Assembly (NCBI GenBank): GCA_905250125.1
Contig: CAJNOL010000473.1
Location: 62,001 to 126,000 of the forward strand
Origin: Rotaria sordida
Lineage: Eukaryota; Rotifera; Eurotatoria; Philodinida; Philodinidae
DNA length: 64,000 bases
Direction: 5' to 3'
The notes beneath the pieces were generated by a model. The model had not been told where the DNA came from and did no database searches. It saw only the letters and a list, made by a program, of their open reading frames with translations. How positions within the stretch are numbered: the first letter of the stretch is position 1; the number at the start of each line of letters is the position of its first letter. This document shows positions 35,322 through 47,396 of this stretch, piece after piece. The position numbers were made by a program, and so were the translations under genes.

Positions 35322-36592
35322 TATATATGTCGTATCGAAGTTATAACTTCGATGAACAATTTTATCGAAGTTGTAAGTTCGATAAACATATTTCATCGAA
35401 GTTATAACTTCTATAAATTATTTCATTGAAGTTACAACTTCGATAAAGTGAGGTTATCGAAGTTGTTTGGATGAAATTAAATGGGCAAATTGTTGATTAT
35501 TTCAATGATATTATTAGACTTGTTAGCAACAGATCATTTCTCTACTAATGACAAATATTTATTTGATAGAAAATTCAACAATCATAAACCATTAATAAAT
35601 ATTGAGACTAAACATTTTTTTATCTCTTCATTTTTTTTGTTTTTGTTCAGAAAACAAGAGATAACCCGTAGAAAAGGTGATCATAAACATTGATGAACCA
35701 TTATTAGGAATAAGAGTATAGACTGATCGTCACTGTATAGAAAATAGCTGCTTTAAATAAAATAATAACCACGTATAGATCAGATATGTTACACTTATCT
35801 TTACAATTTGTATTATCGATAATGCTGTAAGTTTCATGAAAGAACATGTAGTTGAAGCCGATGTTTTAGTTGTTACTGATGAGGATATCTGAATGTTGTT
35901 CTTAAAACATTTATGCTTTCTTATTACTACAGGAGACAATGGCAGATAAAGTCACCAATTTGTACATGGTTTCAGAATTAGTTGTGAATTGAGAAGAATT
36001 TTAAATTGAGATTATGAGCAAATGTGACATACTTTATGCGTTTGTATTTACTTGTACTTTCATTGAAACTGATTCATTTATTATAATCCAATTATCGAAT
36101 AGTTCCGATTGTAAAGGTTATTAATCATATAATTAGCTTATATAACTGATCTATACGTGGTTATTATTTTATTTAAAGCAGCTATTTTCTATACAGTGAC
36201 GATCAGTCTATACTCTTATTCCTAATAATGGTTCATCAATGTTTATGATCACCTTTTCTACGAGTTATCTCTTGTTTTCTGAACAAAAACAAAAAAAATG
36301 AAGAGATAAAAAAATGTTTAGTCTCAATATTTATTAATGGTTTATGATTGTTGAATTTTCTATCAAATAAATATTTGTCATTAGTAGAGAAATGATCTGT
36401 TGCTAACAAGTCTAATAATATCATTGAAATAATCAACAATTTGACCATTTAATTTCATTCAAACAACTTCGATAACCTCACTTTATCAAAGTTGTAACTT
36501 CAATGAAATAATTTATAGAAGTTATAACTTCGATGAAATATGTTTATCGAAGTTACAACTTCGATAAACATGCTAACTTCGATACGACATAT
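35322..36592. mobile_element. 1.27 kb fold-back element with ~460 bp near-identical inverted arms
   Basis: The left arm (35322-35783) and right arm (36146-36592) are almost perfect inverted complements. The outer ends read ATATATATGTCGTATCGAAG on both sides and the inner limits are GTATAGATCAG/CTGATCTATAC. Each arm carries the same 70-codon open frame (35481-35693 plus, 36236-36448 minus), which is a consequence of the palindrome. The outer part of each arm is a string of short palindromes (next entry). The central loop (35784-36145) is unique. No transposase is present. TA or TATA at the tips would fit a TA-duplicating superfamily, but the ends are AT-rich and not decisive. Confidence 0.85.
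35335..35480. repeat. array of GAAGTTATAACTTC palindromes at the element tip
   Basis: Five units of the form TATCGAAGTTATAACTTCGA, with small changes, occur at about 25-30 nt spacing. They are joined by AT-rich linkers such as TAAACATATTTCA. The right arm repeats the array in inverted order (36468-36580). They could be tandem binding sites for a transposase, or simply structure-forming repeats. Confidence 0.8.
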
Positions 36593-37866
36593 ATATGTGA
36601 CGACCATTGATTGTTTCAATCGACCTATTGTACAGCGAAAATAGAAGAAATCAAATTTCTCGAGGAGACCATTTTTAACAACTATCGATTCTCCTCCTTT
36701 AGATATCTAGTGATGAAGAACACACACATATTTTAAGCATCTGCTCGGATCGTCTAATGGAATAATTATCGATGTTCGATCATTTCCTTCTTTTGACTAG
36801 TTTTTATAAATATAAAACTAAACAACTTAGATTCTTTCGAGAACAAGCGATATTTTAATAAAATAAATTATGCATATTTTTTCATAAAAATATCGAGTAT
36901 AATGTATTTTGAGCAACATTGTCATGGACTTTTTCGAATCTTAGTAGTACTTTATAATTAATATTTTTTTACCAAAAGATGCGTCTTTTGGCGCTCTACC
37001 AAACTATAGAAAATTTATTTTAGGCTCTTAAAAATTAGTTGCATAATAGAAGTAAGAAAAATAAAAACAAAGCATGTAAAATAGATTAAAAAATGGTAGA
37101 TTTCACCTATAATAATAGATTTTTGCGATTTACAAAGTATATGAAATATAGGGTTTGATAGAACAGCTTCCACTCTATCGATTAGTATAACTGAACAACG
37201 ATTTTGATCGAATTTTTGTGAGGAAAAAATTTATAAATAAAAATAATTAACAAACCATAGTTTTTGACAGAGTAGTATTTTGAGTGAAAACGATTAGGTA
37301 ATCGAAATATTAGAAGACATTGTCCAAAAGCTGTTAAACTTTGGATTTCTAAATAACTTTTTATTGCTCTTTCAAACTAACAAACTCATTTCAAAAACTA
37401 GAATTTTTCGATAACTGCCTCCTACTGTTTTGGATGATGATTTCTAAAAAACAAAATGCTTGCGAATCCTATTCTTGATAGATACTTCCACGAGTAGTCA
37501 ACTGCGAAAAAACGCAAAGTTTTCAGAAGATTCTTTTCATTTGTAGAGCTCGTTGTGCTGATCATTTCTATAAGAAAAAAAAATATATTCAAATGATACT
37601 AAACGAAAATACTCAAAAACATCGGCTATATTCGACTGTTGCTGAGTGGTAGTTGACGTTTTCGAGTATTTTCCTATATTTGTGTTTTTGATCTATTTTA
37701 ACAACATTATAGATAAGCGAAGCAAGTTAAGATATGTTTACTTGTGTATAACCGCTCTTGAAATATAGAAAATTATCATTCTATTTTTTTTTTTGATAAT
37801 CAAAATCTAAATTTCTTAATTATTCATGCATAATTATCAACTATTGATAATCTTTTTTGCATATTA
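36593..37866. other. intergenic, no gene seen
   Basis: AT-rich spacer with no supported gene. A small palindrome (CCAAAAGA...TCTTTTGG) sits near 36975. Confidence 0.4.
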
Positions 37867-37902
37867 TTGAATAATTTTTAGTATATACTAAAAATTATTC
37901 AA
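37867..37902. repeat. perfect 36-bp palindrome
   Basis: Two perfect 18-nt halves, TTGAATAATTTTTAGTAT and its exact complement, with no spacer. It lies about 150 nt upstream of the predicted start of the gene at 38051, so it may be in its promoter region. It may equally be a replication-slippage product in AT-rich DNA. Confidence 0.85.
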
Positions 37903-38050
37903 TCAAACAAATAAAGTGATTGTATAAAAATTAAACCAATAAAAATCGAGGTCTATACTCTTTTAGTCAATCAGCAACTGCTGTTCTGTGCTCACTTATT
38001 ATTGATACAAATAAAGGATTATTTTTATTTTTCGTTCTCAAGGTGAAACT

Positions 38051-41000
38051 ATGGATAGTTCGAATTTTAATCATAATGTATATATCAATGATTTATTATT
38101 AAAAATTTTTTTTTGATTAGTTTTTTTTTTGTTTGTAAGACATCAAATGTTGCGACAATTCAACCGAGTCGACATAATTCTAAATCAATTGGTATGAATA
38201 AATTTTTGTTTATGAATTATATAATATTATTTTCTTTTAATTAGATCCATTAGCTAAAATTCGTCCAATAATATCAAAGAAACCACATCTAGTACAATCT
38301 TTACTTCGTTCTAAAACAATTCAAATTACATCGGGATTTAAGTATAAATTTCTTAATTGATTCTTGTAATTTTTATTTAATATTTTCTTTTTTATTTTGT
38401 TTTTAAGAATTCCTAATACACAAATTCAATCAGCAAATGATCCATCATGTGAACCTTTAGTGACAATTAGTGACAATGAACAATCTGAGTTAGTCTTTTT
38501 AATTTAGAAATTTTTACTTTTAAAATATTACAAAAAATGTTTTGATAATAACTTGAAGAATTATTTAACTTTAAGATTTTTCTTATCTCTTTATGTATAA
38601 GAATTTTATAATTCTCTATTAATGTGCATAGTAACAGTTTCAGAGAAATTTGTAACCATGACCCTCTTTTTAGGGCTCAAATGTAGAACTTATATGTGTT
38701 CTTTAGTTTTATTATACTAATACAAAATATATCAAATGAAAAATCTATAGCAGACGATAGTTATTTTTCAAGAAATAATCGATCGGTCTTATTTCTTTTC
38801 TACTCTATCGCTCTATTTTTAGTTTGCCTTGTTGTTTATTCATTTTTTCTATTCCGTTTTTCTTAATTTAATATTATTATTATTCTAATCATTGATTTAG
38901 TTGGTAAATAAGGATTGTCGTGCATATCCATTATATCTATAACAGACCTCAATAAGATCAGAAATACTGACAATGATTATTTCTCAAAGTTATAACCTAA
39001 TCAGTTCACACTTTTTATATTGATTATATGACGAATCAATCAATCATTAACTATTATCCTTGACATCTTGAATATAAATTTTTATCTGTGTAAAAATAAA
39101 CAAAACTGTAACTCCGATCAGTTGCTATAGAAACGTATCCAATGATCATTGATCTTACTCTCTTCTCCTCATTGCTTTGGAGAAAGCCGTAAAATCTCAA
39201 CTGAAAACTTACTGTATTTTTTTTTTGACAAAAATATAATGTGAATTCTACAAAAATATTTAGTAACTATTTGAACTTTATTTTTATGTATAAACTTACT
39301 CCATCTTTAACTAAATTGATTTTAAAAATTTCTAAAGAGTCTTCATGGAAATATTAATAACACATAATTGAGAGAAAAAAAAATTTTTTTTCGTTATTTC
39401 CATCAACACTTAACCATTAAATTCATTTGATGTATAAAGCTTCTTGTAAAATTACGAACTATGACCAATTTCTACTGTTCGGTGAAATGTATCGAAGATA
39501 AATTTTTTATATTTTTTATTAAATTGAAATTCTATTTTAAGAACTTCTTCATAGAAAATCATTCATTTGAACAATTTATTCTTCTCACGAGAAAAGTTCT
39601 TCAACTGACAAATTACTTTCGAGTCGAGATTATATTGCATTATATAGATCCAAATAAGCTATAAAATATCCTGAAAAGAATTCGTGCCCTTAGCTTATTA
39701 CTGCACTTTTAGGATATATTTTAAATGAATATCATTGTCCGAACATACTGTTGTTTGACTTGAAACTTTGCATCAATCTTGAAATAAAAGCATTAAATCT
39801 ACTGATTTATATATGATCGATGTAAAAGACATGCTATTATCACAGTTGTATTTTAGGATAGGAACATCAGCAAGATCTGAAAATATCAACAAAAACTATT
39901 CTCGTTAAGACCTATCTCTATCCAAAGTTTCAAATTAAAAAACAGTATGTCCGGACAGCGATATTCATGTAAAAAATATCGCAAAAATGCAGTAATAAGC
40001 TAAGAGCTCAAATTCTTTCTCTGATATTCATAGCTCATGTGAATTTACATAATGCACATAGTCTCTACTGAAAAGCAATTTATTAGCTGGAGAACTTGAT
40101 CCCTCCTCCGATTAATGTTTGAAATAGTGTTCAACTATACAGAATTTCTATTATTAAGGACACTTCCACCCGTTTTTCCCTAGTTTCTCAACTTTCTTCT
40201 ATGAGATATAGGGAATGCGCAAGGGTCAAAAATGATTTGAATCTTCTCCTCAAACAGTCATAATTCATTTTTTTTTGTAACAACTACGGTCAAGTCGAGG
40301 TGTACATATATTTTTTTTTCTTTGAAAAATATTGTTTCCTTCACTTAGAAGAATCAAAATAATGGAATTTCTATCAAAAAACATACTTTTTTGCCTAAAG
40401 AAAAGTTTGTAGGATCTGCATGTAATGAGTATATATATATTTTCAATCAATGTAAATAATTATATTATAATCACTTACATTTCATTTCTTATTAGCATGA
40501 AAATCTTCATGTAAGATAAGATAGATCATTTAACATAAAGAAAAACAAACTATTAGTACAATCCCTACGGGATTAGAATGTAAAACGTTAATGTATCTGT
40601 TATTGATAATCACAGCAAGATTATGTTTTTTTTTGTGTCCTATCTATTTTGGGAGACATTTATTCACCCATCCTTTTACTTAATCCTTCAGAAATGTAAT
40701 AAGAAAGTAGTTCCGACGTCATAACGAGACATTATTGATGTGAAGTCTGTCACTGTATATCAATGTCTGTCACGGTCTCTAGCCTAACGTCTATCATGAT
40801 CTATAGGGAATCGAAATTTTTACTCTCTTATACTTAAAACATGTTTTGTTTTTTGGCCTTTTCTAGTGAAGAAGTAGAAGATTTTGTTTTACCAATACAA
40901 AAATTAACCAAAGAAGAATTACGTGAAGAATTAAAAACATTTCAATCAACTAATAATACAACTCATGCTTTACTTGCTAATGATAATGATGATGATGATA

Positions 41001-41101
41001 CAGGTGAATTACAATTCCGTACACAACAACCATTGAAACGTTGTATTTGTTGTGATCAATATCCATTTTCATTTAAAAATAGTTCATGTATAATTTTATA
41101 A
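38051..41101 (+). CDS. small acidic protein of unknown function, five exons
   Basis: Exons 38051-38077, 38140-38191, 38245-38341, 38408-38488 and 40867-41101 join in frame (about 163 residues). The first three introns are 53-66 nt. The fourth is 2.4 kb and contains a MITE (39677-40015). The protein begins MDSSNFNHN, then a basic segment (KKPHLVQSLLRSK). An acidic/charged stretch follows (EEVEDFVLPIQKLTKEELRE, then a run of Asp) and a Cys-rich end (RCICCDQYPF). No domain is recognised. The next gene starts 142 nt downstream. Reading through into the LRRC61-like gene by an alternative donor at 41003/41004 would also keep frame, so a fused isoform is possible. Confidence 0.5.
39677..40015. mobile_element. 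MITE-like element in an intron, ~105 bp inverted ends
   Basis: The left arm (39677-39780) and right arm (about 39912-40015) are inverted complements at about 80%. Shared words are CTTAGCTTATTACTGCA, ATGAATATC, GTCCG.ACATACTGTT and TTGAAACTTTG. No coding capacity. It sits in the 2.4 kb intron of the gene at 38051-41101 and partly accounts for that intron's size. Confidence 0.75.
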
Positions 41102-41242
41102 ATCTTTTAAACATTTATTTATTTGTTTGTTTGCTTGTTTTTTTTCTAAGTCAGATAAATATTCATTATTTTTATTGTTAAATCTATTTATTCAAAAAAT
41201 AAAATAAATAAATTTTTTGTTTCCATATATATATTTTAGATT

Positions 41243-42609
41243 ATGTCTGATTCAAGTAAATAATAGCAAAAAAAAAAAAAAAGAAAAGGAATAATTCAAT
41301 TTTATATTATAGAATCTTTAATTGATATTGTTAAACATGAACAAGGTCATTTTGATGCTGAAAGTATTTTATTTCTTGATTTAAATTCTCGAAGTAAGAC
41401 AAAAAAATAAAAACAACAAATAAAGTTGTTTATTTTGTATTTTTATAATTTTCAATGAAAATATTATTTAAATAATTAGATCTTACTGATGCTAATAGTT
41501 TAAGCATATGTCGTAATTTAATTATCTTAAATTTAAATAATAATAATCTTACTAATATTCGTGGTTTTGGTACACTTACACAATTACAAAAATTATCATT
41601 AGCAAAAAATCAAATTAATTCTTTAGATGGTTTACAAACATGTGAAAATTTAGAAATTCTTAATGTTGCCGGAAATAACCTTATAGGGTGAGAATAATTT
41701 AACATCATTTTGTATATATATATATATAAATATCCTTGAATGTGAATGATAAATGTATTATGATTGACACATGTCTGTCTTTTATATACAAGATGATAAA
41801 AATGATGATAAAACGACAATGATAACAATAAGTTACTGTTGGAATATACGAACGATTTTGGGAAGCAAAAGAAAAAGTCAGAGCTTTTGTTTGTGAGCAT
41901 TATGCATACAAGAATATATATATATATATATATCAATGAGTTCTATCTGTACACGGATAACTGAGAAGATTTTTGGATATGCAATTGTTGAGCGATATTG
42001 TTGTTGATTGTTAAAAAAAGTAATTTGTCAACAAGATTATACCAAGATCTTTCATCAGATAAAATATATGTACTAATAACCTTCTAGTTAGTTTTTTTAT
42101 CCTTGTCAATTATTTTATCATTCTATCAAATAAATTTCTATATTTATAAAGACATATATTTATCTAATTTCTTTTTTTTTTGTCTTTAGACTTAAATCTC
42201 TTGCACCATTATTACATTTAACACGTTTACGATCATTATGTTTGACTGATCGACAAGACAATCTAACAAATCCTCTTTGTAATTCTTCATCTTATCATCA
42301 AGATGTAAAAAATAATTTACCCAATCTTGGTATTTCTTTATTCTAATTCAATACATGAAAATTTTTTTTTCTTTCTTTCTTATAGATGTACTCGATAATG
42401 AATGGCTTGGACAAGGTTTTCAAGAACGTATTTCTTCATTAGAATCTGCTATTGAACGATTAGAAAATTATAATTATAATTCTAAAACAATGACTAATGA
42501 AAAACCAACAATTATTATAACACGAGCAACTAGTTCTGATCATTCAATACATATAGCTAATGAAGAATATGACGAATTATTTCAATCGATTCAAATGCTT
42601 GTAAAATAA
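41243..42609 (+). CDS. leucine-rich repeat protein, LRRC61-like
   Basis: Exons 41243-41255, 41313-41393, 41480-41687, 42190-42329 and 42386-42609 close in frame to about 221 residues. The initiator lies in a 13-nt first coding exon (MSDS), chosen because it leaves a 57-nt intron and the right phase. The order is GHFDAESILFLDLNSRNL, then LRR units (NLIILNLNNNNLTNI, QLQKLSLAKNQINSLDG, NLEILNVAGNNLIG, RLRSLCLTD). A cap follows with NPLCNSSSYH and LDNEWLGQGF, then a short helical tail. The LRR count, the NPLC-SY cap and the total length resemble vertebrate LRRC61, but other small LRR families with the same cap are possible. LRRs mediate protein-protein contacts. Intron 3 is long (502 nt). Confidence 0.7.
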
Positions 42610-42898
42610 AACATATATAGATTTAATATAAAAAAAAAAAGAAAAAAAAAAGAAAGAAAAAATAAAGCGAGACTTTACTATAATAATTATTTAAGCAAAA
42701 AAAAACGAAGAAAAAAAAAAGAAACACAATACAAGTTAAATGCAAAAAAAAACAAAGCTGGGGTTAAAATAAACGAAATAAATGTATGCATGTGTATTTG
42801 TTAGTCTAAAAAATATTGATGAAAAGAAAAAAAAAGAAAAGATGCAACTAATCAATATAAAATAATAAGAATAAGAATATGATTAATAATTCAATTCT
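42610..42898. other. convergent intergenic spacer, A-rich
   Basis: The 3' ends of the LRRC61-like gene (plus) and the four-span gene (minus) face each other across 289 nt of A-rich sequence with several AATAAA-like words. It probably serves both polyadenylation sites. Confidence 0.5.
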
Positions 42899-44236
42899 TT
42901 ATGTACGATGTGTGTGTGTTGCTAACGGACGATCATCACGAATAACAACATCATGTATAACAACTGGTTCTTGTCGTCCACTATGAATATCATAAGGTCC
43001 AGGTCGAACTCCTTCAGTGATAACTGCTCTTGTTAAAGGTACTGTTTCAACATGAACTTCTTGTGGCACTGGTACATATTCAGTTTTAACAGTTGTTGTT
43101 GTTACTGTTTTTATTTCTGGTCCTAATTTTTTAGCTGTAAGCCATGAAAAAGCAAGAATTAATGGTACAAGTAATGCAAGTATCATAGCAAGTATTGATA
43201 ATACAGTTGACCAACCAATACAAGCATCTGTATGTTCAAAAACTTGATCATAACCTAGCGATGGACCATATGGATTATATGCAACTGGTGCAGGTGTTAC
43301 ACGTTGAGTAACAATGGGTTGTGAACGTGGTTCATAAGGAATATTATTATAATCAGAATAAGGTCTTAGAATCCATTGATTTGTATTTTCAAGATATTGA
43401 TAAAAATGTGTTTGATTAAATGGACGTTGACCAGCTGATAAAGGATATGCTCGATAAGTTTCATGTGCTTGACGACGAACAATTTTATGTGATGATGCTG
43501 GATAAGTTCGAGCAACTTGATGAGCAAATCGTGAATGAAGATGAGGAAATGTATCAGCAATTGTACGTGTTTCACGTTTAAGATAACTAAGAAGTAGAAT
43601 AAGACCAATTAATAAAAATAGAAAAGCAAGAAATGATAAAGCAACACCAATTAATTTAAGTAAAGCACTAAATTGTGTTGAAAGTAATGCAGATATAAGA
43701 ACAACAAGACCAAGTAATATTAATGCAGTAATTTCAAAAAAAATTATTGCATTCCAATGTGGATATCGTCGACAATGGCATTGTTCTGGTGAAATAATAC
43801 GATCAGCACATGTAAGTAATGCACCTCGAAGTGTAGATGTTTGTCCTAAACATCTATGTAAATCCTCATCACCATTATCTAATCTTGGAAAACGTGTACT
43901 TGCAAGAGCATCAAGTTGTTCATCATTATTAGCATAAACTTTAACATCACGTGTATATAAACCATAACGTTGTTCAATTCGACTATCATCATAAACATTT
44001 CTTTGAACAGCACGATCTCTATGTGCATATATTGAATGAAGATTAGTTGTTTGCCATTTCCAATGATGAGTTATAACAGCAAATAATTGAAGAATAAATG
44101 CTATTATTGCTAATAATAATGCAAGTATATTTAATAAACGTACAAGATTTCTTATAGCAATAGGATCTGTAGGACCTTTAACTTTAGCTTCTTTTTTAGC
44201 TGTAGAAGCTGTTGCATCTTTGCTTTTCTTTGCCAT
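42899..44236 (-). CDS. four-span membrane protein, claudin/PMP22-like topology
   Basis: An intronless frame of 445 residues. A basic N-terminus (MAKKSKDATASTAKKEAKVK) is followed by TM1 at about residues 31-57. The first extracellular loop has HHWKWQ near the start and several Cys (RCLG, LLTCAD, CHC). TM2 is at about 160-183 and TM3 at about 190-216. A long extracellular region rich in Tyr, Pro and Arg comes next, then TM4 at about 338-367 and a cytoplasmic tail with repeated Val/Thr/Pro. The W-x-W and Cys pattern in loop 1 recalls the claudin/PMP22 family of junctional or membrane-organising proteins, but the loop 2 region is far longer than usual. The start codon is the only Met before TM1. 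It is intact. The gene is probably structural; the exact family is uncertain. Confidence 0.75.
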   Translation of the reverse strand: MAKKSKDATASTAKKEAKVKGPTDPIAIRNLVRLLNILALLLAIIAFILQLFAVITHHWKWQTTNLHSIYAHRDRAVQRNVYDDSRIEQRYGLYTRDVKVYANNDEQLDALASTRFPRLDNGDEDLHRCLGQTSTLRGALLTCADRIISPEQCHCRRYPHWNAIIFFEITALILLGLVVLISALLSTQFSALLKLIGVALSFLAFLFLLIGLILLLSYLKRETRTIADTFPHLHSRFAHQVARTYPASSHKIVRRQAHETYRAYPLSAGQRPFNQTHFYQYLENTNQWILRPYSDYNNIPYEPRSQPIVTQRVTPAPVAYNPYGPSLGYDQVFEHTDACIGWSTVLSILAMILALLVPLILAFSWLTAKKLGPEIKTVTTTTVKTEYVPVPQEVHVETVPLTRAVITEGVRPGPYDIHSGRQEPVVIHDVVIRDDRPLATHTHRT

Positions 44237-47200
44237 GAATTTTGCTTGTTTGCTTCTTCTTCTTCTTCTTCTTCAACAGTGGCTTTGTTATTGTTATTAT
44301 TTCTAGTGCGGTTAAAGGAGTGGTAGTAATAGCAATACGTTAGTCAACGCTCGATTAGCATGAGACTGTCATCAACGTCTTTGCTTGTATTCTTAGGCGT
44401 ACAAACCATAGAAAAAAAAAGAGAAACAGAGAAAAAAAAAAGAAAAAAAAAAGATGGGCGCTCGCTTTAATCTAATATCATATCTCTGTCGTTATGCATC
44501 CTTCATTTTCTCTCTTTCCTCATCTCTTCTCTTCGCACGTACAAATACAAACTATAAATTTGACCACTCATAACTAATATACACAATTGCTTCGCGGACG
44601 TCATTCAGGAAAAAAAGAGATGCAAATAAGTAAGCCAAAACGAGAGAAAAAAGGAATGAAATTATGATTAATAATGCCTATGACGCTTACTTCTCCCTCT
44701 CTCTCTCTCTCTCTCCCTCTCTTGTGGGACAAATGCAGCCACAGAAAACAAGCAGATAGACTCTTTTCTTTGCTACTCAAAAAAAAAACCAACAAGGACA
44801 TTTCTTTTTTTGGCTCTATATATATATACTGCTTCTCTTCTTCCCACCTGCTGCTTAAGGAGAGTCACCGATCGATCTATCTATCTATATATCTATCTAT
44901 CCTTCAGTAAATGATCATATTCATTATACCAACAAGGTCTATTATTAGTAAAAAAAAAGAAGAAGAAGAAGAAGAAGAAGAAAATATGTTGCAACGCGCT
45001 TATTTTAAGTAATAAATCGTTTATCTTCTCATTTTTTTTCTTCTTTACCATGATTGCCAGCAATAATCAAGCATGTAAAATAAATAAGGACAAAAATCTT
45101 GATGATTTATACATAGATGAACTCGCATAACGAACATCTTGATATGCATCATTTACGCCCGAAAAAAAAAAAAAATCTTGATACGTGTCCATACTATCAC
45201 TTGATCATTATCATTATGCATTGCATTTAATTAGTTTTGTTCAGTGAACGTTGATTTTTGAAGATGTAATAAAAGGACAAATGAACCTAGAAAAATTGAT
45301 TTACAAAAAAAAAAAAAAAAAGAAATATTACTTCAACAAGCATCTATAGAATTGTACATATATATCCTTTTTTTATTTTGCTTTGACAAGCACCTTTTCT
45401 CCTATAATTATTTTCATCAATTAAGCGCTTTCAATATTCTTACATATATGACAGTCTATAAATAGTTATACAAGAACAAATCGAACTGTGTCTCCTTCGA
45501 TTCAAGGAAACGAGTTGATTATTTTATTAATAATAAAGAGTCCCATTCAAACTTTGTTGCTATTATGAATAGGATAAACAAATACTGCATTGAAGTATTA
45601 TTATTATTAATAAGTTTACTAAACAAATGTAGTCAGTTGACAAGTAAGAAGAACATATAAATATATAGAGAGAGAGAAAGAGAGCGATCTAATGATAAAT
45701 GTTTAGTAGTTTTCATGACAAAAAAAAAATCGGAATAAATTCAATTACTTCTATCATATTGATAAACGTTGAACAAACTAATGTTATTTTAAATGCTTGA
45801 ACTCATGTCATTCATACAATGACTTATTAACTTCTTTGCAAATCATGTAGAACTTGAAATATTCTAACTATTGACTTTTAATCTAATTAGTTCTAAAAAT
45901 TTGTTTATAGTTCATCAATAATTGAATTTATTTTGTTTGATTCTTTTTCTTGCCATTAGCATAAAGACAAGGATTGAAAATTATCAATATAGGTCGATTC
46001 ATATATTTTTGCTTTTCTGAAGTGTCAATTGATTACATTTGTTTAATAAATTCAATAATAATATTCCAAAAAAAACAGACGTTATATTTATCTTTCTTAT
46101 ATTAAAAAAAAACAAATTTTGAATAGGTCTCTTATGATCAATACAAAAAACAATCAAGGCATTTCATTATATATTGAAAGAAATTTATTTTAATTTATTT
46201 TTGTATAGTTATTTATAGATTATTCCATATATATATATATATTGAAACTATTCGATCATAGTTATATAAGAAATAGAATAACAATATGATATAGTAGTGA
46301 GAATACTCTAAATAACAACTGTGCGTATGTGTATGTCTTTTTTGTAGTGGTAAAGGTCACAACAGATGCTACTTAGAAAATTAATCGATTGTGAAAAAAA
46401 AAATGACTCAATTGAATTTTTTTGTATTCAATTTCTATAATTAATTTCTATGGATGATGATGATGATGAATTTTTAATGATAGTTATGCAAAGAATTCTA
46501 TTTGTCAATTATCTGCTTTTTAGGTTATTTAATATGTCAAGAAGAAAAAAAAAAACCTAAGATTAATAGTGAGAATAAGAAAATAATTCTAAGAATAAAA
46601 CAGATGGTCCCATCAATATTGATTTTTTGTATACCAGTCATTTTATGTTTAATAATAATTATGTCTTGCTTGAATATAAATCATTATATTCTTTTTAATT
46701 TTGTTTTTCTTCAATATTCAATAGAAAGAGAGAGAGAGAGAGAAAGTTAATTATTAGTTTTTGTTTTTTCATCGAATATTTATAAGATTTTCTGAATTGT
46801 CTAAAGAATTATTTTTACTGTCAAGTATATCTCGAAGGAATTGGAAAAAATAAATTTCTTTTTTCATTAGTTTTATTTCCTTTAGAGAAATATTATTATA
46901 TAAGCATGAATATTTACAAAGTTATTCGAACGAGATTTCTCAAAATACACCAAGCTCGACATATGTCCTAGTGGAATAGAAACATATTGTCCATTTATAT
47001 TTTCTATTGATTACACATTTAACGATGTCTAGATTTCGCTGATAAATAAAAGTACATATATATATTCATTGATTCATAGAAACCTTGAAATAAGATTATT
47101 AAAATTACAATGATATCCGAATAAATATCCTGTGGAATCGTTTCATGTAGTGATTAGGCGTGTTTTTTTTTCATTTATCTGTCATAATAAGGACTAAAAT

Positions 47201-47396
47201 ATTTATTTTTGATTAAGGCGGAGCTCAAATCAATATTATCTTATATATATTCATCTGACACATAAAAATTGAATATATATAAATATGTCAATCTAACTGC
47301 TTATAAATAAAATTTTGTCTCCAAATAATACATTACTGAGATAATGTGAGCAAAGGAAAAAAGGTATAAAATACATCTGATAACAATAGAGAAAAA
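44237..47396. other. intergenic with microsatellites, no gene seen
   Basis: About 3.2 kb upstream of the four-span gene. It holds a CT run (44697-44718), a CTAT run (44876-44902), a GAA run (44959-44983), GA runs (45668-45680, 46728-46742) and TA runs (46229-46243). The frame at 46502-46750 ends in a GA-repeat translation and is not supported. Promoter elements of the minus-strand gene should lie near 44240-44400 but none can be named. Confidence 0.5.

Noticed and set aside
35335..35480. Possible loxP-type recombination sites
   Set aside because: GAAGTTATAACTTC resembles fused loxP half-sites, but the 8-bp asymmetric spacer is absent and flanking bases differ; only the general form is similar.
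35481..35693. Open frame repeated identically on the other strand at 36236-36448
   Set aside because: The duplication is explained by the inverted arms of the fold-back element; the protein has no recognisable feature.
43366..43608. Minus-strand frame inside the four-span gene
   Set aside because: A shadow frame of the 445-residue gene on the same strand; composition (H, I, L rich) is that of an out-of-frame translation.
44674..44910. Open frame at 44674-44910
   Set aside because: It translates CT and CTAT microsatellites.
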